DNA of 64,000 nucleotides from Eunapius fragilis (taxonomy: Eukaryota; Porifera; Demospongiae; Spongillida; Spongillidae): the NCBI GenBank assembly GCA_963681505.1, contig OY811981.1, positions 7,562,916-7,626,915 on the forward strand, given 5' to 3'. Below, in pieces: positions 26,301-37,141 of this stretch (the first letter of the stretch is position 1; every line of letters begins with the position of its first letter). The position numbers were made by a program, and so were the translations under genes. The notes beneath the pieces were generated by a model that was given only the letters and a program-made list of their open reading frames with translations, ran no database searches and was not told where the DNA came from.

Positions 26301-27940
26301 AGATTCATCATGACCTTCCAAATCTGGAATGAATGAAAGCTAATGAACACATAAAAAATGACTATAAGTAACAATTTAAATAAAAGCCATGGCACAGAGG
26401 AAGGTGAAAATGCATTCCTCCCAGCTCCATGTAGAGATATCATCAACAACATTTGTAGATGCAATATGGGAGCACACAAAGCGTGCACAACATAACTATA
26501 TTTGGTGGGCATACTTACATGCTGCTCCTCTTACGGTTGATAAACTACTTGCATCCACATTTGCATGCAGCTCTGAAAAATAGATATCAGTTCATAATCA
26601 ATGTTAGATTACATACTAAAACAAGCATACTAGTCTTAGCATTCCACCAACGAAGTGTTCGTCCTGGAACAGGGACTTTTGGGTCATGGCAATACTTCCT
26701 CCGAACACCTTTGCTTGCTACAGTGCAGCACATGAATGGGTATGCTCATACCATGCACATTGATACACATGCAGTTAAATATGCATGGGAGAAAATAGAA
26801 AAAGTATCATTTGATTAATAACGTACCCTCATGCTCTTGGATATACATCGGAATAGGAATGCTGGGATTCCAAAGGTATTCTCGATACCTCTTTCGAACA
26901 GGCACACCATCTATATGTAAGTAAGTTGAGTTGCAATGCAAAGGTATACACAACATAAAAAGGTTCCCAAGATCAATGAAAACATTATTAACTGTATAAA
27001 CTTTAAGTTTAATTGCTACGAAATATTGTACTTATGTGTGAAGAGAAAAGACCAAAAATGAACTGGAAGCCAAGAATATTATATGATTAATTATATAGGG
27101 GAAGTGACAACTTAACACATTTAATTTGTTCGCACTGATTGTCCAGGTGCTAAATTACGCAGGCCCATAGGCAGCATTAGAAAAGTGGTTAGGTTGGTAA
27201 TAGGACTGAAAGAAATAGCAGCTAGGGGGGCTGGGGGAGTGCTGTAAGCACCCCCAGCGAGGTCTGGGGCGGAACCTCAGAAGCTAACGCATTTCCGCGA
27301 ATCTGAGAGGCAGTTTTGGCAGCAAAATTGCTATGTAGCAATGAAATCTTCCCCTGCATGATGTAATGAATCAAAGACCCGAACAACACTCTACCTCTAT
27401 ATATATATATTGATGTTTACTAAATAATACACAAAACGCTCATTTAGGGAAGTTGTACTTAATGAGGTGATTAGGGTTTTCTCCAACATCTAAAAGAATC
27501 TCAGATGACGATTGAAAGTTATAGCGTCGATTGAACAGTCATCCATGAGGCGCTCACATTGACTACAATACTGAATACTAAAATCTATAACGATATAAAT
27601 GTGACTGGTTTTTAAAATTAGAAACAAAAAATAGCAGCGGATTGCAATTTCATATACATGTAGCTATTCAATGGCCAGATCTAGAACTAAACAACCATGA
27701 AAACTGTTTAGCTGGTAACCTGTGAATATAATTATTATATAATTATCCATACCGTGACCGGGTATAGTATACACACAATTGTATATCGTTTTCAGCCGTT
27801 TCTGTCGGGGTGGACCTTATATTAAGCTTAGCTTGGGCAAAAAGTGGTCAGGCTATAGCCCGAATGCCTGACCGGCTGCCACGGCCTGTTACGTACGATA
27901 ACACATCACCTTCACTTTCATCTGCTGCAGCCGGATCCAT
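23322..27940 (-). CDS. TNP2-type (EnSpm/CACTA) transposase 2, intact
   Basis: Six exons in phase: 27940-27910 (MDPAAADESE), 26910-26827, 26572-26519, 26323-25409, 25354-25172 and 24970-23322, giving 971 codons plus stop. Domains in order: basic N-terminus (VRKRYREYLWNP); long acidic low-complexity region with ~20-residue repeats containing SDNEQ and EGDSND; zinc ribbon (YCSLC .. CSEQHC); TNP2 core with CCDGVPVFKSS (probable first catalytic Asp), ALWLGPCKPPMDILL, TQYNGYYGCPYC, HAILEGVVKAF and MLGPLWAYSCFGFENMNG; then a C-terminal tail. It would cleave and join the ends of its element in the nucleus. It is divergent to BEN gene C with starts 245 bp apart, inside the same terminal repeats. No stop, frameshift or bad splice site was found, so the copy may be young or active. 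Intron 1 (about 1 kb, 27909-26911) holds no gene. Confidence 0.9.
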
Positions 27941-28185
27941 GAACAAGTAGGTATGCCGATCAGAATGCAGTGGAATCCTCAGGCGCTGTTACTTTTGATG
28001 GGCCGTAAAATAATATATTTAGAGCACACACCTTAATTTAATTACTGTAGCGTCACGTGCTAAAAGAGTTGGTCTCTTTTGTTCAACGGCGGGCCACTTT
28101 GTTTTCAGACGGGGCGGGCGCACTCTTCAATTTACGTGCTTTCTAGCGTGCACGTGCTATTGCAGGAGAACTTTGCGCACTGGCT
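27941..28185. promoter_or_regulatory. Divergent promoter between TNP2 transposase 2 and BEN gene C
   Basis: The 245 bp between two opposite start codons contain CACGTGCTA twice (about 28055 and 28151); the same motif lies in the gap of the first pair (2651-2739). Bidirectional promoter function is inferred from gene orientation. Confidence 0.5.
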
Positions 28186-30337
28186 ATGCCTCCTAAGAGA
28201 CCAGCGCGATTACCGAAAAGGTACGACGACCTTGTTAGCACCCATGTGGAAGAAGCCACAAAGAGTGAGTTCCGGCAGCTTACAAAAATGTGGCAATGTG
28301 ATGCATATATGAGGCATGGTTTTTGTAGTTTAACCAAAAATTAAAAAAAAAACTGCCTGCATGGGATTCATGCATGCATGTGTAGCGCGGGAATAGCGTA
28401 AAAGCCATATATATATATATATATATATACGATTTAGTTCTATGGCCAGTTTTGTATACACTTGTCTATTTTCGACACAGCGCTAGCATTTGCCATTGTC
28501 GCGGGGGGCCGGTGTTTGGGAAGGATGATAGACTAGAAACTCTTACCTGTGGGTGAGAGTGCGTCCTCTGAAGACTTATAAACAGTGGTAGGCGTTATTT
28601 ACGTACGCTGAACTACCTTTTCAGAGTGGTGCAATGTGTTGTGCATTGAAGATAATCGAACGTACAGATGCCTGTCGAGTACGCTATCTATTGAAGATAA
28701 AGGGGTTGTTGAAGAAGACGATCTGATACCAGGAGCAGAGATGGTGTGGAAAAACAAAGGGAAACTGTATACAGTAGTTCTACAGGAGGTGGATGGTAAG
28801 CATATGGACTAATTTCTTGCACTGACCTGTACAGGTAACCGTTTAAAAGAATTTTCAAGCATGAAAAAAAAAGCCTTATTATAATTTTTATCGGTAACAC
28901 AAAATCAATTTTTGCAATTACTGCATGCATTAAGTTGTCCTAGATTTGTCCAGGTTGATTACAAAAAAATTTGGTGGCTGTGATTGTAAAGATTTTTGGG
29001 ACCTTTTTATGTGGATCAATGCTGCGATATCATACCTATATATGAAATTATGAATCATTTTGAAATTGGATATTCTGAATACATGTTCCCTAATAAATGG
29101 TTCACATATATATATACAATATATGTTTGCATGGTATAATGCCTTCTTATCCAAAAGGGAAGCCTAAGCCTGCTAATAAGCATTTGTTTAGTGAAGATTC
29201 TGATTCAGCAGAGGAACATGCTAAGGAAAAGGTACTCATTATGCAATTAAATTTATTTTTCATAATGTGGTGATGTTTATTTTCTTTTTCTTGTAGACAT
29301 CACAGCCACAAGCAGAAATTCATAGTCAGCAGGTAAGGAGACACATGTAGTATTTTTAATCTGATATTTTTAAAATCTGTGTTCAGAGATCAGTTGATCA
29401 AGATCAGAGCACCTTAGCAGCTACTAAATGTGATGTAAGATAAATTAAATCACATTTTTGGTAATCCACATGTGAATCATGACATTGACAATGACTGGCG
29501 GTTAGAGCAAACAATGGGAAAACATAACCAGCTGTCTGAAGGTGAGTATTTTGCTTAATTTAATTTCATTCATAAATGTTTTTCCACAGCAAAGTATTGA
29601 TGTACTCAATACAACTGTAGTGGCATTGAATAGTTCCGTGCTCACATTGATCACTATTATGGGAAGGACAGACCGTGACCATCATCAATTGATGGAAAAA
29701 GTCAGTGACGGTGGCGTCCCAAATACAGAAGAAGCAGGCAAAGTTGCTATTGCAGATGTGAAAAGGCCCCAGATAACATCACCACCACCTGAAAGTGAAG
29801 AGAAATTTATAATGGTATTATCTGTTTCTATAATTTTTGAGACATAACTTAATAAATGTTTATTTCAATTTTAGGAAAATGGTGTTGATATAAGAAACAT
29901 CAAGGCTCATGACATATTCAAATATGCACTAGTCCTAATGGATGCTCTCTTCACAGAAGAAGATATGTCAACTTCATGCTTTTTTCAGTCAGAGAGGGGA
30001 ACAGCAAGTGACAAACCCCCGTTAGAACCTTCAAAAGTGAAACTCCTTGAAGGTAAATTAAATGTTTTTTTTTTACTACCACCGTTTCTGTTGTGCTAAT
30101 TTCATTGCTGTACACCTTTTAAATACAAGTGGTGATATGATGATGCAATTGATTTATATATGTACAGAATGTCTGTATAGGAGGTATGGAAAGAATGCAG
30201 TTGAAGAGAACCTTAATGCCATAAGACAGAGGTGCAACCAAAAGTGCCGAGATAAAAAAAAAGAAAAAGAAAAAGAAAGCAAAAGGCATTTGTTGACGAA
30301 GGGAGGTAGTGGTACTTCCTCACAAACCATGTCCTAA
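28186..30337 (+). CDS. BEND5-like BEN-domain protein, gene C (transposon-borne, intact)
   Basis: Nine exons in phase: 28186-28264, 28625-28795, 29158-29231, 29297-29332, 29387-29434, 29506-29541, 29590-29814, 29875-30052 and 30168-30337, 338 codons plus stop. Start MPPKRPARLPKRY (basic). Tudor-like module at ~residues 28-85 (VLCIEDNRTYRCLSS .. GAEMVWKNKGKLYTVVLQE), Ser/Glu/Gln-rich linker, a coil-like segment (SIDVLNTTVVALNSSVLTLI), then the BEN domain at ~225-320 (YALVLMDALFTEEDMSTSCF, LEPSKVKLLEECLYRRYG, LNAIRQRCNQKCRDKKKE) and a Lys/Glu-rich tail. Exon 6 is the least certain. Lies within the EnSpm-like element 22915-30865 and shares a divergent promoter with its transposase. Predicted to bind DNA, possibly the subterminal repeats; no direct evidence. 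Confidence 0.88.
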
Positions 30338-30385
30338 CTTGCTACCCAGCAACTCTGTTTACTCTGCAGCTCATCAAACTGTTTA

Positions 30386-30545
30386 CCCAGCAGCTCATCA
30401 ACTGTTTAGCCAGCTCATCAACTGTTTAGCCAGCTCATCAACTGTTTACCCTGCAGCTCATCAACTGTTTAGCCAGCTCATCAACTGTTTAGCCAGCTCA
30501 TCAACTGTTTACCAGGTCATCAAGTGTTACCCATGTTTATCCAGC
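30386..30545 (+). repeat. 20-bp minisatellite CAGCTCATCAACTGTTTAGC
   Basis: About eight copies of a 20-bp unit with small variations, just after the BEN gene C stop codon; probably in its 3' untranslated region. Confidence 0.95.
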
Positions 30546-30649
30546 TCATACACTGTACATGTATATCATTTTGATTGTAGCTATATAAATGTAAACGTTA
30601 TATGCATGTACTTGAAGGCAAGAATGCACTGCAAGATGAAACCAGGATT

Positions 30650-30860
30650 GAAGCCAAGAATCTTGGCCAAGAGACAAGGATTTTCCGGCAAAGATCTGGG
30701 CAGGATCTTGGGCCTCTTGGCCAAGGTTAACCCCCCCAAGACCCCAGGATCTTGGCCAAGAGAGTGCCCCCAAGATCCCAAGATCTTGGAGCCTCTTGGC
30801 CAAGATTGCTGGCCCAAGATCCCAAGATTACGACGCAAGATCTTGGCCAAGATGTTTCCG
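30650..30860. promoter_or_regulatory. Right subterminal repeats (ATCTTGGCCAAGA clusters)
   Basis: At least ten motifs of ATCTTGG or CCAAGAT, several as full palindromes CTTGGCCAAG. They mirror the cluster at 22937-23135 and end at the right terminus (30865). Confidence 0.65.
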
Positions 30861-31017
30861 CTGGGAACGGTAAAAAAGCTATAGTGCAAACTGTTACAGT
30901 AAAGATAAATAACACCGCTACATCATAGCAATCAATACAGAGAACGATACGATTACAGCCAGGTGCGCGTTTATTTAAATTAACCCACTTCATGTACCAC
31001 AAAAAGTAGTTAATACC

Positions 31018-32172
31018 ATAGATATTAGAGTAGAAGGATTGGAAACGGAGCACGTGAGCCATAGAGCCCTGTACATTGCAAAGCGCGGACTCCGCGATGC
31101 TGCTAATTAGATGCATTGACGCCTCGCCCCTCTTGAGGAGAAAGTAAGTTGAAAGCTTAGTAAAATCTGACTGAAGAAAACGATAGCACAAAATGCGTAC
31201 ATTCGGGCAAACTTGTCGCCATGTTTATAGCCCTTTTAGAACCCGAGATACAGAATTTGGCGGGCTTACAGCTTTTTTAACAACTAACCGATACAACTCC
31301 CCTAAACTTCCCTTTATTTATAAATAAGTAGCATGACCAGATGCAGCACAAAGTTTTACGTACGGTGAGGTGTGTTGGAGGCGTTTAGGTTGGAGGGTTT
31401 TAGAGAAACTCCACATTTTACGTTTTTGACATCGCCATGAACTAACCGATGAAACTACCCAGGCAAAACTTTTATCTCATATCCAGTACTTGTTTCAGAT
31501 AGCTACATCAATTCTACATACGGTAGTACCATTTGCTACGTAACTATGCTCTGCTTTTGTCGTAAAAAAAAAAAAAGCGGGTGATCCATTTTTCTGTTGT
31601 ATAAATGGCCTAACATCTGTACCATAGATTATTTAGACATCAGGACCGCCCTCATGTTTTCCAAAGCCCTCCGAGGCCTTCACTGGTCTTTTAGGCGTCT
31701 TTAACGTTTTGTCATGGGGTTGGCCATCAATGTCATAGTCAAGAAGCTGGATTCCAGGAATGAAGCAGATCGCTGTAACGTCTACTTTACCGGACTGGGT
31801 CATGCAGTTACGTTTTTATTTGCGTGCTTTTTTCCTTTTATGCTCGTGATGTCCAGCAACACTTTTTTTTTGTTTGCATGGAGAAATTCTGAGGGCTCTT
31901 TGTAAGGTTTGGGTAGGTGTGATTGGCATGTGTCGTTGACGACTACTACATCGTTCACAAGCTCGTGCTCTGATCTTTTTAGTTCTGAAAGATATGAAGG
32001 GCTAGCGCATTTGGTAACTAAGTTTTGGTTAGGCTCCGTTGTCATCGGTTCCAGAAGCTCTTGCCTTCATTTCAAATATGGTAAGCGGTCTGAGTACGAG
32101 GAGCATCGAGGAGTCGACGCGTGAAGCAGTGTTAATTGGGTCCGTTTCCAATCCTTCTACTCTAATATCTAT
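31018..32172. mobile_element. Mutator-like non-autonomous element, 9-bp target duplication
   Basis: A 1155-bp element with 32-bp inverted ends starting ATAGATATTAGAGTAGAAGG and continuing ATTGGAAACGGA, flanked by GTTAATACC at 31009-31017 and 32173-32181. A 9-bp duplication with TIRs fits the Mutator superfamily. No transposase blocks were seen in its frames; the 63-residue frame at 31714 is not recognised. Confidence 0.85.
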
Positions 32173-32947
32173 GTTAATACCAAGTAGTGTGAACAATGAA
32201 GTTACGAACTAACCTGTTAGTCTCGTCAGAGAGAATAGGCCAATATTATGTCTGGTAATGTCCTCCAAGTGAGCGTTATGGTTTCGTCCCGTATATACCG
32301 GTAGTATGTTTCACGAGTAAACAAACGGACCGGTTTGCACCTTCAGGAAGCCAAACTCTCGCTATTTCATCGTTGCACTGCGCTGGCTATATTGAACAGT
32401 AGCAAACATATCAATTGCACTAGTACATACACGTACACTGCTGTCTAGTCTCGTACTCAGACCTATTATAAAACACACAATAGCCGTGTGGTCTGGGTAC
32501 GAGATTAAGTAACCAACTAAATTGTAAATATAAAGAAGTTCCATAAACGAAACGCGAGTAAGTACTCGCGAGGCAACTATAATATCCTGCGAGTACAAAA
32601 TGCTCGCGAGTGTGCGAGTGCGAGTGATCCATTTGCTGTTGCGAGTACTTTCGAGGGCACGCGAGTGTTCTCTCGCGAGGAGTGCATTTTGGCATGCGAG
32701 CGTCTCGCGTGTGTCGCGCGAGCGTCTCGCGAGGTTTGTTACCTTTCTCGTGAGCGGTACTGTACATGTACGTATGTACATGTACATGTGCATTTGTAAA
32801 TGTCTTATACCAATTAATGGATAGTCACAGCTGTACATGTTTTCATTTTCACATTTTTAATAACTAATTTACAATAAAACAAAAGTGGCAATGCTATTTA
32901 CCTTTAGATAGGTAATAGGTTAAACCATTCTACTTCCATGTAGCCTA
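32173..32947. repeat. CpG-rich GCGAG repeat region with small hairpin
   Basis: Contains a 56-bp hairpin at 32449-32504 (arms TCTCGTACTCAGACC and GGTCTGGGTACGAGA), probably a tiny TIR element, and at about 32535-32745 a dense run of GCGAGT/CTCGCG motifs much richer in CpG than its neighbours. No gene recognised. Confidence 0.7.
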
Positions 32948-33036
32948 AGCCCTTTGCTTGAGAACTGATGGTTTGCATGTACAATTTTCCTTAGGGTGGA
33001 AGTGATCAGATTTATACCAGAAGAACTTTCAATATA
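32948..33036 (+). repeat. ~95-bp direct repeat, copy 2
   Basis: Same orientation as 7860-7962, with an identical core TGTACAATTTTCCTTAGGGT and small indels. Directly abuts the start of the right inverted arm. Confidence 0.8.
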
Positions 33037-36000
33037 CGTAACACATTTATATACATGTAGCTATGAATTACTAATAATTCTTAATTACTCTAAATGGCAG
33101 ATACTACATTGGTGCTACCCCAGTTATTGTGTTATCTGACCCAGAACTCCTGAAGCAAGTGATGGTGAAGCAGTTTGATTGTTTTACAGATCGACAGGTA
33201 AATGTTGTTTAGAAGAGAATTATGTTTTGACTTGATTTGATTTGATTTGTGCACATTTACAAATGAGGAGGAGAATGATACTATCAATATTGGTGACTGC
33301 ATTTCATTAACGTATGTGTAAGGATGTGCAATTTTGACATGTATTGTACATGTAACAATTGTACATTTAAATGGGACAATTACTCAACAAAATCAATCTT
33401 GTGTGTTTATAATTTTATCATTGTGTACATGTATGTATGTATGTACATGTACATGTGCATGTGTAAATGTCTTATACCAATTAATGTATAGTCACAAGTG
33501 ACAACATCTACAACAGCAATCTGCAACGAAGCCTACTTGGCAATGCGGCAATTTGTAGTATCCGTATCATTTTTTTCATTGTAGGTGTGGTCAATTGTCG
33601 ATTACGTAATGATTTTAGGGGACGTGGTCTAAAATGGGCGTGTTCGAAGGCAGGGGGGGGGGGGGGGGGGGGGTGACCTGGCCCTTGATTTGAAGAATTT
33701 TTAGGATGGTGTCTATAACTTTTTTTGCCCTATTTTGTGCCTACATTTTCCACAAACCATTTTCAATTTCTGTGTATTGGTGGTGGGAGTGATTGTATGA
33801 CAGAAATAAATCATATAATCAATATATACATGCACATGCACACTTCTGTTATCTAAAAATTGCGCTTAAGCAATGTATCATCCGGAGATGCTCTAACTTG
33901 AAAAGGAATTGATGCATAAGGTGCATAGTGGTTTATATACATAATTATACATGTTCCTATGTACATATCAATTATTTTTCCTGCAGGGGGTTGGTGGAAA
34001 CAATGATTCATCTAGGAGCACTGGTTTGCCACCATCCCTTCTGATGGCCAAAGGTGATGTCTGGAGAACTTCACGTCATGTGGTGTCCCCAACATTCTCC
34101 ACAATGAAGATGAAACTTGTATGTATCTTTTGCATACATTTCAGGCATACTGTATGTCTTTCTCTACCATATAAACCAGTATGAATGCATATAAGTGGAA
34201 TGGATTCTAGTCTTTTGAGGAAACCTTTTTCCCCCCACTATTATAATCCTACAATAAGGTTTAATCTCCAATTGTTCTTATTTAAGGACCATTCAGTAGT
34301 AATTACATAAGGATGATGCTGAAGAATAAAAACAATTGCAACAGCTTGGTAGCTAAATCAATTTTATCACAGACATCTGTAAAATCCATATAGAATTGCA
34401 TATTTCTTGTACTACATGTTGACAACAATAATGCCAATAATACAAATTATGATTATTGAGGATCAGAGATGATTACCAAATGAATTAGATGAAACTTCAA
34501 TTGCCAGTTATGTATAAACCACACACCTGATTTCCAACGCGTAAGGACTAAAGTAATACTCAAACATGTAGATGGGTGTGTTTTCTGAAAGCTACATGTT
34601 TGAGCATTACTTTTAAGTTCTTACGCATTGGAAATTAATGACTGATAGAGAAAGTTTTTGAGACTCTTATGTACAGGTCATTTGGTCATGTCAATGCCTA
34701 AAGCCATTTGCAAATTGACTGAATGTATTTACATTAGAGCACAGTTACATGTATCTACGCGTTTGCCTTCACTTTTCCATTTCCTTTCTTCTTATTGACT
34801 CTTCAATAACTGCTAGCATCATTCACAACTTTCAAGTGTTTGATTGTGAATTCATATTGGCATAAATCGGTTCATGTGATTTTGTGGCATACAATAATGC
34901 CAATACAGCAATGGCTACAAACAATAACATTCTTAGAAGGCTGTTTATATTTAAATTCATCTCGAGTTCTCTGTCAGATTGGAAGCAAAAGGCCTTCCTA
35001 GTGAGTGACCCAAACAGATTTTACAGGACATGGATGCCTGGAAGTTTAATCTACGAAGAGCTAGGCCACTTTTAGTCTGCGGGTTTAACAGGGTAAAAAT
35101 TACACTGCTTTGTGAACAGGATTATATACTATGTTTGGCATTTGGTTTTTGTGCAGTGAGCATTGATAGACAGAAAAAAATATTAATTTAATGCATTATG
35201 TATGTCACAATAAATCTATGTGTTCTAATAATGCAACTTAATGTCTGCATTCTGACCAGGTCAGTTAATGATGCAATATATTTGAGAGAGATTAGTTTTG
35301 GCAGTTATGGAGGGGGCCTCCTCAGTATTGGACAGTTTGCAATGTGTGGTATTAATGCTTAGACATTTAATGGGATTGGGGGGTGGGGCAGAGTGTTATG
35401 GCTATGCTTATGACTGAACAACTCTATGTGTTTGATTGTGGATTATATTTGGATTGGAAGTTAGCACAGAATGAATTTAAATTTAATGGCAGATGATAAA
35501 TTGAATTAATGATTTTTGTGTGTGTGTGATGTTTTAATGCATAGATGGCTACCCAAATTGACAAGGGATGTCTAATGTTGTTAGAAAAGCTGGACAGTGT
35601 GGCAAACAGTGACAAGAGCATTGATATTTGGAGGTACAAGTATAATGTATTTATTGTATAAATGAAACATACTTATGGCAATACATGTACATGTACATGA
35701 AATTTGTGCACAAATCAGATTGTTTTTATGTTACATGTAATGACAAGGATATTTTTATGTGGTACAGTAAACTGTGTGGTTCTGTGTTTCATGATTTGCA
35801 TGTAAGCCATGTATGTGAGGTGGGTGCACAGATTATATCATAAGTGTTAATTGAGCAATAAAATTGGTATGAATATATATTTTAAAATAAAGCCCATTTT
35901 AAAGCAAGCAATATGATGCAGTCCGAATCTTTTAACCAAAGGATATATCATGAGGTATCTAGCTTGACAATATTGGAATGACCTTTTATCTCTGTAGTGC

Positions 36001-36875
36001 ATAATACATATAATTTGAACACATTGTAGCTAACTGTACATGTATGTATACAAAACATTTCAAGCAATGCTGCAGCCAAAAAGATATGTGTTGCTTGAAC
36101 CCCATGACTTGTCGGACACTGAATATATTTTATCATAGAGAAATGTTGTGGCATGATGTGATGAATATCAGTTCAGAAGTTTAGATATGGATGAAATACT
36201 GTCACTGATCATTTCATAAATTTATAAAATGGTACCTTTTAATCCAATTCCCATATACAGAATAATTACTAATGTTAATAATAATATATAGGCATCAAAG
36301 CACCAATCAAATAAAAAAGGTTGAATTTCACAGTATAGTACTTGTGCATGCACATGTAGGGAGGTTGATTATTTTTTATCTGGAGTAAAACTAATGAGGC
36401 ATTGGTCTGTATGACCTGCATGTACATGTACATGGGACTTAATAGGATCTACTCTATTATTATGTTGCTTGTATAGTTACATGTAGATGCCCTTGTTTGT
36501 GTCTTGGACTGATATGGTAGTTAAGTAGTGTAGCAGTAGCATAAAAACATTAAAAATACATTTATATATTAAAATGCATTGTAACCTTGGATGAGATTTA
36601 TAGCCACCTTAACTTAGGACAGATGCCACATCCATCCTAACCCAGTTAATGCCCCCATCTAATTAATTTGTCATATGTCTGTTTGTAGCTGATGTTATTA
36701 TATGTGTACATGTATATGTGATAATAATATAATGATAACCAGCCTAAAATATATAATAATAAATATTTTGTTTTTAAAAAAATCATTGGTAGGTTATCTC
36801 TTCCTCATATTTACAAAAATGCATTTGTTGTTTGTTTTGAAAATAACAGTCAACCATATTACGTTTTCTCTCATG
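33037..36875 (+). repeat. Right arm of a 3.8 kb inverted duplication
   Basis: Reverse complement of 8083-11930. The arm ends at about 36875, between P450 exons 3 and 4; exon 4 at 36987 has no counterpart on the left. This copy retains Arg (AGA) where the left copy has a stop, so it is closer to the ancestral state. Confidence 0.95.
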
Positions 36876-37141
36876 CAGTCAGCTTTGTTATGCAGGACAA
36901 TTTTTATACTGCATTTTGGGTTTAAAAGTGTGCACATGTGTATAAGTACCTACATGTATCAATATCACATTGTAAATCGTATTCAGGACATATAGCCTGT
37001 TCACAATGGAAGTAATCTTGGCAGTGGCATTTGACAGAGAAGTGGATCTTCAGAGAAGCAAAGATGACCAATTAACACAGGCTGCTGCATACATTTTTAA
37101 GTTCGGGCATAATAACAATCCCTTTTTGTTAGTGATGCAAA
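33101..37141 (+). CDS. Cytochrome P450 (CYP3/thromboxane-synthase-like), partial
   Basis: Four exons with canonical splice sites: 33101-33197 (YYIGATPVIVLSDPELLKQV, the beta-1/helix-B region), 33987-34118 (LLMAKGDVWRTSRHVVSPTF, the helix-C WxxxR motif whose Arg contacts a heme propionate), 35545-35633 (MATQIDKGCLMLLEKLDSVA) and 36987-37141 (YSLFTMEVILAVAFDREVDL). Together about 157 residues, or a third of a normal ~500-residue P450. The N-terminal membrane anchor, helix I, the ExxR motif and the heme-Cys loop are not found on either side within the window, so this is a gene fragment, or a gene with distant exons displaced by repeats. As a family, microsomal P450s oxidise small lipophilic molecules. 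Confidence 0.75.
33493..33735 (+). mobile_element. Fragment related to the CGAG(G)n TIR element, in P450 intron
   Basis: Mirror of 11225-11485: same block with a ~22-bp G homopolymer at about 33652-33673, and end AACTTTTTTTGCCC. It lies in the intron between P450 exons 1 and 2 of this copy. Confidence 0.75.

Larger units (their letters stand above)
22915..30865. mobile_element. Complete two-gene EnSpm/CACTA-like transposon (TNP2 + BEN)
   Basis: About 7951 bp. Left end CCCAGTGAAAAATTCTTACG; right end, read inward, CCCAGCGGAAACATCTTGG. Flanks are AAC on both sides (22912-22914 and 30866-30868), a 3-bp duplication as in EnSpm/CACTA elements. Both ends carry clusters of ATCTTGGCCAAGAT-type motifs (22937-23135 and 30650-30860), like the subterminal repeats of plant En/Spm. 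Inside are two divergent genes with intact exon frames: TNP2 transposase (27940-23322, minus) and BEN protein (28186-30337, plus). Plant En/Spm also makes two proteins, TNPD (transposase) and TNPA (binds subterminal repeats); the BEN protein is a candidate for the TNPA role by analogy only. Terminal repeats are short and imperfect, so the exact borders rest mainly on the AAC duplication. Confidence 0.8.

Noticed and set aside
34884..35075. Frame with NNILRRLFIFKF..SGSLIYEEL-like text as an extra P450 exon
   Set aside because: Does not align with P450 sequence expected between the helix-C exon and the MATQIDKG exon; the flanking exons join without it. Left as intron.
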